From Amoebophrya sp. A120 (Eukaryota > Sar > Dinophyceae > Syndiniales > Amoebophryaceae), in contig CAJINV010000021.1 in NCBI GenBank assembly GCA_905178155.1, forward strand, positions 349,760-413,759: a stretch of DNA of 64,000 bases, read 5' to 3'. Each line of letters starts with the position of its first letter. The stretch's first letter is position 1. This document shows, piece by piece, positions 33,943 through 44,600 of the stretch. The notes beneath the pieces were generated by a model that saw only the letters and a list, made by a program, of their open reading frames with translations, made no database searches and had not been told where the DNA came from. A program made the position numbers and the translations under genes.

Positions 33943-36900
33943 ATGATGGGTGTTGCAAGAACGTCAAAAAATCTTCCGCCACTGGCGGTCGCTACTTCCA
34001 TCATCTTCATCTGCCAGCACAGCTATGTCAGGGCTTTGAGCTACCAACCTTCCTCACTCCCTGGAGGTGACATCAGCGGGCAAGAAAAACCACAAGACGC
34101 AGCAGATGTGCTGACCACGCCCCGACTACGCGGCGGAGCTGGTACCGGGACAGCGGATCGCGTTTTAGTGGCGCCTTACGAGGCCGCGGACTACCAGCAG
34201 GAGGTGGAGTATGCCCAAGATGGCGACGCTGCGTTTTCCCCGGAGTCGGCACTGCTCGAGGCCGTGCCGGTGGACCTACTCGCTGGCTTTTTCGGGAATC
34301 GGGGAGGTCAAGCACCAATCTGGGTGCCGGGACTGTATAGCGTTCTCAAACGTTTTTACACTCTCAGCTGTAGTTACACGGATAATGTGTCACGCAAAAC
34401 TACCTGAAGCCGCCAAATGAGCAAGCTGCTTCGCATGACAAATTTATGAAGGGCTAAAAAACACGTATCTAAATCAGTGCCAAATCAAGCTTCCCCCTTC
34501 GACTGTAACTGTTGCTGTCCTTGCATTACATGCAACATATCATTATCATGTAACAGTTGAGAATGTATTAATAACGTTTGAGAACGCCATAAAATGCCAC
34601 CAGGCTTGGAGGGGTTGCTTCTGCGGCAGGCAGCAGGAAGCGGGGCTCCACAGGTCGTTCATATGTCGTTTGTATTTGATAGGGTTTGACTTCCTTTACT
34701 GCAGCAGATCTGTACGTTTCTTGTCCATTCTTTTTTTTTTTGATTTGCACGACCGTGGACAAAGAACGCTGCGGCCACCGTGTCGTGTAGTGCTGCCGAC
34801 GCTCGTGCTTTTTTGCTGCTACAATTCCTGCGACCATTGCACGACGAATATTAGAACGCAGTTTTTTTACTATCTTGGGTTGTATGTTCTTGCAACTACA
34901 CGGAACCTACACCAAGATGAAGATCAAAGTCATTATCATTAAAAATAAAAATGCACGAGAATTATAGCAGTTATGCTTTGGCGAGGCTTCGGCTTCGGCT
35001 TCTCTCGACTTCTAAAGCAGAAAGCTATAGCTAAAGGACAGAACTAGAAGTTCCACCAGCTCTGCTGGTAGTTGTTGGCTGTAGTTACCGTCACGTGCGA
35101 AGACCATGTTGGAAAGCCAAATTGTTTTACTCCACTACAGGTTGCAGCCTTCGATCCGCGGGTGCACCACCAATGCAAGCAGCTGGACGAACAAGGCCAC
35201 TTCGGTATGCAGCTGACAAAATTGTGTACCAGCCCCAGCATAGTCTGTCAGCAAGATAGGAATTATATTGCTACACAGGTCAAGCAACTTGAACTTGCAA
35301 CTTGTGAAGCCCCTCCCGCCATGACAGCCTACTGCTTGTGAGTAGGTAAGTTGGCCGTAGCGCAATCACAAACTCACCGATCTCCTATGTTAATTAGAGC
35401 AGGAAAACTTTGAGAACACTTCAGCGAAGACAGATCTGGCCTGCTGGGTAGGGGTACTACGTTTTTACCTTGGATTTTCTGCCCGGAAACGACAACGGGA
35501 CTCGACGACGTTACGGCGCTGAACGAGATGGCGAAGAAGCAGAACCCCGCGATGCGGCACATGCCCGACCTGAGCGCGCTCGCCTTGAGCGTATCAAGTG
35601 AAAAAAGTGTCTGGGTCTGGAAGAATACAAACTTGTGATGCGCATTTCAGAACACAGAAAAATCCTTCATGCATAGGCAGCAAAAGTTGCCCACTTTCTG
35701 TCACCAAAATCAGGGATTTGTCATGCGGATTCGGCATTGCGAACGCTTCTCGAAACCTGTGATGCTAGAGCTTCCACGCCAGACCTTCTGCGTCATGCAA
35801 AAACAGCGCGACTCTTCCAGACCCAGACACTTTTGCAGTTGATAGAGCGTCGGGAGTACCCATGCCTACGTCGTACACACCGGCGTTATGCGCGCGCTGG
35901 TGCGGCAGCGCGATTACGAGCTAGTGCAAGGGCCGCTTACGACTACCGACGCCGCTATCCTGGAAAACCGATGGGGCACCGATTTCATCCTCAAATCCTA
36001 CCCCGCGTACGTGTTCGGCGCTTCAGGCGGATCTTGGTTCTTGAGCGCGTTTTTCTACAGCAGCGAAGAGAACAACTCGGATCAAAGTCTGTTGGACGGG
36101 GACGAATTTGGAGTGCTTTACGGGCGGGATCTGCAGCCCAGTTTTACCGACCCGGCTACCGTGTGGAGCGCGTTCACGCAGCGTCACGGCGCCGGACCAC
36201 TACACGACTCCAAGCACGTCCTGAAGACGGGCGCGGGCGTGCTCGACCTGTTTCTCACCACCTCGCACCAGCAGGGGCTAGACGGCACGGGGCGCGAGAT
36301 GTCCGCCGACATGCTGATGGAGGTTTTCATGAATGCGAAAAAGTACGGCGGCCTGGCCCGCGTGTGGGCCAACTTTGTGCACCGCACGTACTTCCAGGGG
36401 CTAGAGCAAACCACCGACCCCACCGCGGTGCTGCCGCTCTTTGAATTTTCCGCGCCGCCGGACCAACTGCTGCGCAACAACACCCTGCTGCCGTACGTGA
36501 TCACGACCGTGACGTTGATGCGCGACATGGACTGCGCGCACCACTCCTGCAGAGACGACATGCCCTTCCTCGTGCAAGAGCACACCCCCTACGGGGTCGG
36601 GCAGCCGAACCTCGGTGACAACGAGGGCATCTACGGCTTTTTCCCAAGGCAGTGCCTGCAGCTCACCGCGGCCCCCCGGCTGGCCTACCGGCACATGACG
36701 CCGGCCTGGTCCGCCGCCTGGTCGTCGACTGTGCTGTCCGGACCGGTGGACGGACTGGTCCACAAAATCAATAGCCCCTTCTATCCTGAGTAAAAACGTC
36801 CCCACCTCCCCATAGTCCTCAAGATGCAAAAAAATCTGCTACGCAAATCCCTAAGCTTTGGCTGTCGCGCATGAGAAATTTTTTGGGTTCGCAGTGTAGT

Positions 36901-39900
36901 CGTGTTTGGCTAGTGCAGCGGCATCACAGATCCGCTTTGTCATGCTGATTCGAGCATCGCAAAGAAATCTCAAGTCACCACTAGAAAACGCCTCTCATGT
37001 GTCTCCGCATGAGACAGAGCGCTTTCCTTTTATTTGCGCACGCAGATTTGCATTACAACTTTGGGCCTGGGGCGGGGGCGGGGACGTTTTTACACAGGAT
37101 ACTTTCATCCGGGCCATGGCGAAAGACCTGCCAAAAATTATCACACAGAAATAAGCTGGCAGGGCATATTTGTATATGCAAAAATAAATACACAAAAAAA
37201 TCTGCGCTGCATATCCGAAACAGCATGCTATGGGGCCACCCATGACAAATTTCTGTGTGTGTTTATTTTTGCATTACAAATGTGCCCTGCCCGCTTTTTT
37301 CTCTGGGATAAAAATGCTCACCTACACCGTTCAGACTGCGGAAAACTCAGGTATGATTCCGGACTTTTCAGTATCACGTTTTCCACTTTGGTGAAGCTTC
37401 TATAGTTTAAAAAAAAATCCGATGCTTTGATGTTTTATTTGTGTGTGGCGGATCGATGGAAAAAGCTTGGTCTACTACTTCCAGGTTTTGAAAGCGGTGC
37501 TTCGTTCTCGGGTTGTTGTACTTCTAGATCAACTTAACAAAACATACAAGCAAGGTCAATATGTAAAAACGCAACAAATAACAAAGCGAGCAACACGACT
37601 GCCACCTCTAGATACTCCTTCAATTGCGGAGGCAAACCGGTTATGCATTGCAAAAGCATCGTACTAATACAAATCGCAATACAAGTTTTTTCAGAAGGAA
37701 AAATGGAGTTTGTAATGCTGATGTTACTAAGAAACAAGATTTGTCATGCATGGTTTTTTTTTTTTCATTGGGCCCCGCTATTTTTCGCATATAAATTCAT
37801 CACTAAAGCTAGGAGGATTTGTCATGCATGATTGCAATTAGTACGAGTACGATACTTTTGCAATTCATATCGGTACCTAGTCGGGGACGGGGGGAATGCG
37901 GATTCTACCAGCGTCCCGACCGCGTTGCGGCGCGGCATGAAACGTATTGTCGCAGTGCTCGCAATATCAAATACAATTGTATCGTACTAGAACTAGTATG
38001 AATGCATTACAAATTTCCTCAGCATGAGAAATAGAATTTGTAATGCGGATGTATCTTAACAAAAAAATTTGCAATGCATGATTGCAATACGAGTGTCATA
38101 CATTTGCAAAGCATACGCAAACGACGGCGGATTGAATGCGGATTTGCACGGGTACGCGAATCTGTCGGAGAGCCAGAAACGTCCCATCGAGAATTGGAGC
38201 TACTCCTCCTGCGACGAGGAACTGGTGCAGCAGGTGCCCTATCAACTGCAAATGTGTCTAGCTCTGGACGAAGGATCCAGCTTGTGATGCTGTCTTTGGA
38301 TTCTAAAAAAATCTGTAAGTATTGGATGACCAGCAAGAGGAATCCAGTTTGTGCTACGTGAAAAGGGTCTCCCTCATGCGGACTAGACATCAGGAAGCTT
38401 TTTCAAAATCTGTGATGCTAGGGCAGGCATTTCAGGCGTCACGGTTCATGCAAGATATGCCTGACAAACCTGGCAATACCAATATTATTCCAGACGCAGA
38501 CATATTTGCACTCCATATGCCCATCAGTCTGCGGGCCTTGTTTGGTTACACCGACAATCACGTGGATCCGAACACGAGCGAGTCTGAAAAGCTGGTATTT
38601 ATTTTTTGTCAATGTCATGCAGTAGCAGTACTACTATCGTATCTCTGGCCGCTCCTGGTGCTGGTGGTCATGGTATCTATAATTAATCACAAATTAATTT
38701 TAATACTTGTTCAACAATGTTGAAGATGGTGCCTTCATCCACTATTGGCTTTTCAATTTCAATTTTGCATAGTAGCGAATTTTTGACGGACCACGATGAC
38801 GACGATGATCACGCCGCCACGGAGGTAGTTTTTCTGCGAAGGCGAAGATGAACAAATGTTGAAATATGAAAATCAAAATTCTTTTATAATTCAGTTTGAG
38901 AAGTTCGGCATGGTCTACACGAAAAACCAAGTTTTCGCCAAGGCTGACCTTTGTCCCGTGGTCCGCTGGCTCGTCGCGATCCGAGAAAAGAATGGCTACG
39001 TCGCGACCTTCGAACTCACCACGGTCCGAAACGACCACTTTGGGATTCCAGAGGGACACGTCGTGGTGATCACCTTCATGATAGGCAGTACAAACTTCCC
39101 GATCACCCCCCCCGTGCATGATCTACAACATGAACGAAATGCATCACAAATTTCGCCAAAAAACTTGGCGCATGCTTTGTCACTTGTTATGCTGAACAGG
39201 CTCGAAAAGGCCGGTTTTGTCATGCAGAAACAGCATTGCAAACGTAGTACAGGAAATTTTTTACTGTGGATACATGCTGCTGTTCCACATTTTGCCCCCC
39301 GCGCCGACCCAGGGGGCTCTGAATCTCGCCGTGCCGCCCGGCTACGCGGCTTGGTTCCAGCGCGGTGGCATCGGCGACCAAATCGAAACCTTCCCCGTCG
39401 ACGTCTCGGGCGACCGAGACAGCAAAGACGAACGTACAACGTGGTGCTTCAAAAATTTAATTTTTATTTGTGGTCTCATTAGATATAGTTATAGATTTGA
39501 ATTTGAAACAGAAACGCGGAACTACCTTTAAGAAAAGCGAGCTGCACGATCCTTTTGCAATGCATAAAATCAAAAATAAATATAAAACGCAGGCGGTGAA
39601 GAGATGCGAAAGGGCATGGCCGCTCAGATCTTTGAAGATTCTGACGAGGCCGCGGCCGACAAATTGGGAGGAGCGCCGGAGGATCCTCAGACACAGGCTG
39701 CACACGCGGCGATGGAACGCATCCGCCTTGTTCCGCAAGAAAACCTGCCGAAAATCCAGATGCAGCTGCACGCCGCCACCAGCGTATCCAGGGAAAAAAC
39801 TGTAAGTGTAACTCTGTAGGAAGAGGAGCATCACAAATTCGTTTTGCATTACAGGGGAAACCTGTGATGCGCAGCTACTACGTGGAAACGCGTATGAACA

Positions 39901-40465
39901 AAGTGGTCTATGACGCACATCCAGCACGACAAGCGGAACTCTTTCGCATTTTCTGCATCACAGACTTACACTTATGCATTTTTTTTCTCGCATACAGCGT
40001 CCACTGGGTCGAGGACGTCGTCGTCAACAGTGCGCTATCCTGTGCAAAAGTTGTATCGTACTCGTACTTCTTCTAAGTGCGTTCATGCATTACAAATCTT
40101 TCTTTCAAGGCAACTCCGCATTACAAATTTTAATTTGTAACGCTAAGTCAATTTGTAATGCATAAATACGAGTACGATACTTTTGCAGTTCATATGCGCC
40201 GAAATTCGCGCGGGCCTATCTGAAATCGCACATGGCCAGTTGGATCGCACTGCACCCGGACAACGAGAAGCACTTTCTGTTCGACATCGCTGCGGTGAAA
40301 TCGCAGGTGCGCTCGGGGGTTGCCGTCATCGTCAACGGGCACCTTGAGGTGGAAAAGGCCGCTGCGTCGTCGATAGTGCCAACCGCGTCGTCGATACTGC
40401 CAACCGTGTCCTCGGCTTTGTCGACAGTGTCAAATGTCGTGTCACAACTGCCAGGTTGGCACTAA
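33943..40465 (+). CDS. Predicted secreted cPLA2/lysophospholipase-B-like enzyme, paralogue 1
   Basis: Exons: 33943–34335, 34597–34653, 35141–35204, about 35430–35591, 35850–36781, 37107–37138, 37316–37350, 37612–37641, 37875–37964, 38121–38239, 38523–38594, 38895–39080, 39277–39433, 39593–39784, 40000–40035, 40200–40465; 940 aa. Ten introns are IEs and five are GT–AG. A signal-peptide-like N terminus (LAVATSIIFICQ) is followed by MRHMPDLSALALSVGSTHAY, where GST fits the oxyanion loop, then GASGGSW with the candidate nucleophile Ser284. E469-H-TPYGVG resembles the E-x-TPY/F-x-x-G motif of the PLA2_B catalytic domain, and VGDGG carries the candidate Asp573 of the Ser–Asp dyad. The predicted reaction is acyl-ester hydrolysis of phospholipids; the substrate is unknown. 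It is a tandem paralogue of the next gene. The acceptor at 35430 is the least certain join. Confidence 0.85.
34336..34591. mobile_element. Introner element, family D
   Basis: 256 bp. TIRs TATAGCGTTCTCAAACG and CGTTTGAGAACGCCATA are near perfect, with a second inverted block as in the 1730 copy. Flanks show no clear 5-bp TSD (GACTG/AAATG); frame resumes at 34597. It may have lost its TSD by small changes at the right edge. Confidence 0.82.
35592..35844. mobile_element. Introner element, family A (orientation 2)
   Basis: 253 bp, perfect TSD GAGCG at 35587–35591 and 35845–35849. It splits SALALSVGSTHAYV, a stretch that is continuous in the paralogue at 41672, which shows directly that the insertion is extra sequence. 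Confidence 0.95.
36782..37101. mobile_element. Introner element, family E
   Basis: 320 bp. TIRs TATCCTGAGTAAAAACGTCC and GGGGACGTTTTTACACAGGATA. TSD CCTTC/CTTTC has one mismatch. It is absent from the matching place in the paralogue. The downstream exon is 32 nt. Confidence 0.88.
37139..37310. mobile_element. Introner element, family J (singleton)
   Basis: 172 bp with about 36-bp TIRs: TATCACACAGAAATAAGCTG… and the inverse of …GCTTTTTTCTCTGGGATA, sharing GGCAGGGCA and ATTTGTA cores. Perfect TSD AAAAT at 37134–37138 and 37311–37315. Removal gives LPKMLTYTVQTA, which aligns with LIPMTTYTVQTA in the paralogue. Confidence 0.92.
37642..37869. mobile_element. Introner element, family B
   Basis: 228 bp. 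TSD CCGGT/TCGGT has one mismatch. Removal restores EANRYLVGDGG, the catalytic-Asp motif that is uninterrupted in the paralogue (NAERYMVGDGG). The upstream exon is only 30 nt. Confidence 0.93.
37965..38115. mobile_element. Introner element, family B variant
   Basis: 151 bp. The ends have drifted (TATCAAATACAATTGTATCG / GAGTGTCATACATTTGC). Perfect TSD CGCAA at 37960–37964 and 38116–38120. Removal gives VLANDGGLNADLHGYANL, matching VMAEDGGLNADLHGYANL in the paralogue. Confidence 0.92.
38240..38517. mobile_element. Introner element, family A variant (orientation 2)
   Basis: 278 bp. TIRs are diverged (GTGTCTAGCTCTGGACG / CCAGACGCAGACATA). Perfect TSD TGCCC at 38235–38239 and 38518–38522. Removal restores VPISLRALFG, continuous in the paralogue. 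Confidence 0.92.
39081..39272. mobile_element. Introner element, family H
   Basis: 192 bp. Ends ATAGGCAGTACAAACTTCCC and GGAAATTTTTTACTGTGGATA. Repeat CATG at 39077–39080 and 39273–39276. Removal gives VITFMLLFHILPPAPTQGAL, aligning with VITFFLLYATLPPAPTQGAL in the paralogue. Confidence 0.85.
39785..39994. mobile_element. Introner element, family I (singleton)
   Basis: 210 bp. The ends pair around TAAGTGTAACTCTGT and its near-inverse ACAGACTTACACTTA. Perfect TSD CAGCG at 39780–39784 and 39995–39999. Removal gives LHAATSVHWVEDVVVNSA, matching LHRATSIDWFADVVVNSA in the paralogue. Confidence 0.9.
40036..40194. mobile_element. Introner element, family B
   Basis: 159 bp. Perfect TSD TGCGC at 40031–40035 and 40195–40199. 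Together with the family-I copy it isolates a 36-nt exon. Removal joins VVNSA to PKFARAYLKSHMA. Confidence 0.94.
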
Positions 40466-41671
40466 GTGCAGTATCTCTTGTTACAAGTAAGTTTACAAGT
40501 ACAAGAAGTTGTCTCGTCAGAAGTTTTTCAATTGTTCTCGCAAGAATATTGTCAGATCACAAAGAAATCAGAATCACTCCGCTATTTACCTCATGAGCAA
40601 ATTCATTGAAATTCAAGATCATCGGTGTCAAAGAACTCGAAAAATATCCTCAAACCGCTTGTAATTGAATGGCGGCGTCGACATGCCTTGTCTATTTTAT
40701 ATTTATATGTTTGTCGTTCTTCTCGTCGACCGTTTATAGATGATTCTACTCGCTTGCACTTTTTCTTTTACTCCTCATTGTTCCGTACTACACTACTATC
40801 TCCTGGTATTAATGTTGACACTCGACAGTGGCAGCGATTTTTGCTATTGTGTGCCTATCAAGAACGGAAGTTTATTCGTGGTCACACTGTATAATATCTT
40901 TCAGTTTCAAAAAAAGTTGTACATGAAACGAGACTTTTTACTTCAGACGCTGCCGTGTCTGCTCGATAACATTGATTTGTCACGATCAGAAAATGTTTCT
41001 ACAGTTGGACTTGGATTGGAAAAGGAAAAAATATTAATATGGTAGAAGACTCCTGTCTTAGTCTTTCATGTCCCTGTGTCAACGATACTTGGCATAGTTG
41101 TTTCGCACCCAAACTAAACTGCTCTTCGTCCTTTTCCAAGTCTTGAAGAACGCGAAAACATTGTCGTCCATTTCAGATTTTTCAGTCGTTGACGTTTCTC
41201 GTAATGGTGTGGTATAATCGTCCTCGTCTTCGTGCAAAAAATACAAAAAGAATAAGAAGATGATAAGTACGTCCATCGTGGTCTTTTGGTACTTTCGTTT
41301 TTTCGTCCGTTTTGTGATCGTGCGTTTGTTGCTTCTGTGGTAACCTGGTACGTATTACAGGTACGTAAAAGCACCTGCTTCCTTCACTTTACTCCCAGGC
41401 TGCTATCGTCCCCAGTTTAATACCGTAATAGTAGCACCAGGATTGCCACCAACTCGCAAAGTGATAGCGGTACTCACAAAGGAGCAATAGAGGTACCAGT
41501 AGCCATCTTTTCGATCGACAAATATACTCAATATTTACTTAACTTTTGCTTTTGCTACTAGTTTTTTCAGCGGCGAAAAGTAGTTGTACACGACACCTCT
41601 GCGCCGACGTTCTTCCCGTCGTACGTTGCTCATCGTTGGAAGTATAGTTTGGAAAGAAAAAAGTGACGAAA
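40466..41671. other. Intergenic spacer between tandem lipase paralogues
   Basis: About 1.2 kb, AT-rich, with no IE and no supported gene. It separates the stop at 40463–40465 from the ATG at 41672. Confidence 0.45.
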
Positions 41672-44600
41672 ATGGGCGTGAACGTGATCAGTTGTCTCGT
41701 AAGCGATGGCCGCTCCCCGAGCCGGAAACCAAACTACGGAGCGCCTTGTTTTCAGCGAGCTTCATCATCTTCGAGCAATCAGAACAATCATGAACCGGAC
41801 ACAGCAGCAGCAGCTGTCCCTAGTACCCGCCGCAGCGGTCGTATCTGTGCTTCTGAGATGAAGAAATCGGGTTGCAGCTCTACTGTTGGGGCCGGCGCGT
41901 GGTTTTCTCTTTCCGTTCTGTGCAGCGTTGTTCCCCATCTAAATCTCGTTGAAGCGTACAAAATGCAAGCGGGAAAAATCGGAACAAAATCCAAGTCCAC
42001 AGCGGGGGCTGCCGCAAAAAAGCAAGCGTACTACAAAAAAATGCAGGCGGGGGCCGGCGCGGCAACCAAAAAATCCAAATCGAAAGCGGGAGCTGCAGCA
42101 CAGAAGCAAGCGCACAAAAAAATGCAGGCAGGGGAAGGAACGCAATCCAAGTCCAAAGCGGGAGCTGCAGCAGAGAGCCAAGCCGCGAGGAGGGTGCAGA
42201 CGGAGATGGGACGAACGAAATCGAAATCCAAGTTCAAGGCGGGAGCTGCCGCGGAGAAAGTCAAAGCGGAGAAAGTGAAAGCGTTGGCGGGGGCCCGAAC
42301 AACCGAAGCCAAGTCCTCCAAAGCGGCCACTGCAAAAACGAAGCGCAGTAGTACTATCACGTCCACAACTAAGACGAGAACCACGTCACTGCTGCAGCGC
42401 AAGCAATCCGAGAGGGAGAAGCAGAAGGAAAAGGAGAGGCACCTGCGTCTCCTGGTTTCCGCGCTGAAGGATGATGATGCAGCAGCGTCGACTTCCAAGA
42501 ACAAAACTGCCGATGAAGGTGAACAAGACAGTGCTTGCTGCGGGGGCGGAGTAAATGACGAAAGCACCAGCGAAGACGAGGACGCAACAAACCCAACCAA
42601 CGAAACCGTTAAAGCGGTCACCAGTCCAAGTCGTGGGGGAGGTGGTGGTGGTAGTACGACCTCTTTTTCGCCCAAAGACAAAGATGTCGATACCACTTGT
42701 GAAAACGAGGCCGGTGCCGAGATCGCGGCCCCTTACTGTCCGGAGATTGATACAGAGTGTCGCGAGCTGGACGGGAAGAACTTTTTCCAGGCCGATCCGC
42801 TCATCGGGCAGGAGGAGAATGCGAGCGAGCTGAACGAAAACACGAAGCAGCAGCACCCCCCGATGCGGCACATGCCGGATCTGAGCGCGCTGGCGCTCAG
42901 TGTGGGCAGCACGCACGCCTACGTCGCGCACGTCGGCGTGATGCGGGGGCTTGTGCAGCTGCGCGACGACGAGATTACGCAGTTGTTGGACGAGAAACAC
43001 GGCGCAGCTGCTGGGGAAAGCAACCACGCGGCGGAGTCCTTATTTCCCCCGGAAGACGGCGACACCAGCGCGGAGAAGCTGAAGACCCTGCTCGGAGACG
43101 ACAATTTTATGCTGACCTCCTACCCGGCCTACCTGTACGGGGCCTCGGGCGGGTCGTGGCTCGCGAGTCTGTTGTTCTACAGCAGTGGGAATAACACGGA
43201 CGGTTCTTTATTGAACACGGCGGACTACAAAAGCGACGACGCGCAACAGGTGTGGGACGACTTTAAGGCACTGTACACGTCGACACTCTCCAAAACGGAC
43301 ACCTCCGCGAATGACAATCTGAAGACCAACGCGGGCCTGCTCGACTTGTTTCTCACCAGCTCGCATCAAAAAGGCGTGGACGGCAAGGGCTCGGAACTGA
43401 ACAGCGATCTGTTGTTGGACATTTTGCTGACGACCCCGAAGTATGGCGGCCTGGCCCGGTTCTGGGCCAACTTTGTGAACCGGGCGTTTTTTCAGGCGGT
43501 GGAGCAAACCGTGGACAAGGACAAGACTCTGCCCCTGTGGCACTTTCCTTCTCCCGAAGACGAGCTGCTGCGGAAAAACACTTTACAGCCCTACGTGGTC
43601 ACCACCGTCACTTTATTGCGCGAACTACTTTGCGGGACCGCGTGCGAGAAGGAGGATTTTTTCCTGCTGTTGCAAGAACACACGCCGTATGGCGTCGGGC
43701 AGGTGAACCTGGGGAACAACGAAGACCTATACGGCTTCTTTCCCCGCAAGTGTCTGCAGTACACGATGCCGCCCGAGGACAACTCCGGCGACCGGGGCCG
43801 GTACCGGCACATGACACCAGCCTGGTCCGCGGCCTGGTCCTCCACCGTGTTGACCGGCCCGGTGGACGGCATCTACCAGAACCTTGAGGGATTTTTGAAA
43901 CAAGCGCTCGCACATCTAATCCCCATGACGACTTACACGGTGCAGACCGCGTATGACGACGATATCGACAGTATAGTACATGCTGCATCAAAGTTAGATG
44001 AATACGAAAAAGCATGAGATTAAGAGCGTGCACATATAAATGCAAGGAGTCTACTACTTGGCGTATAGCAGCACCAATTTTCTTTAGTTTTACACAAAAA
44101 ATTGACTTCGATGATTAAGATTAAGATTGACAACGACAAAACACTCCATGATACAGCCCCTGCGCCCAATTCCGTCCAAAATGCGGAGCGGTACATGGTC
44201 GGCGATGGCGGGTTTGTCGATTCCACGAGCATCCCGGCCTGCCTCCGCCGCGGAATGAAGCGGATCGTCGCCGTTATGGCGGAAGACGGGGGACTGAATG
44301 CGGATTTGCACGGCTATGCGAATTTGATGGAAGAAGGGGACGACGGCTCGCACGTAGAAGATGAAGGTGATGATGAACAAGATCCTCCTCCCGCTGGAAC
44401 AACAACCTGCAACCTCGAGTTGGTTAACCAAGTACCGATTAGTCTGCGGGCGCTGTTTGGCTTCTCCGACAACTTTCTCGACCCGAAAACTGGGCTGTGG
44501 GACAAGCTGATCCACTATCAAATGTAAAAATGTCTGGGTCTGGAAGAGTGCGCGATTTGTCATGCAGCTTTTCCATGACCCATGAGGTCTGGAATGCAGG

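Noticed and set aside
42031-42696. 221-codon − strand Ser/Leu-rich open frame
   Set aside because: Antisense of the Lys/Ala repeat and Ser-rich linker of lipase paralogue 2.
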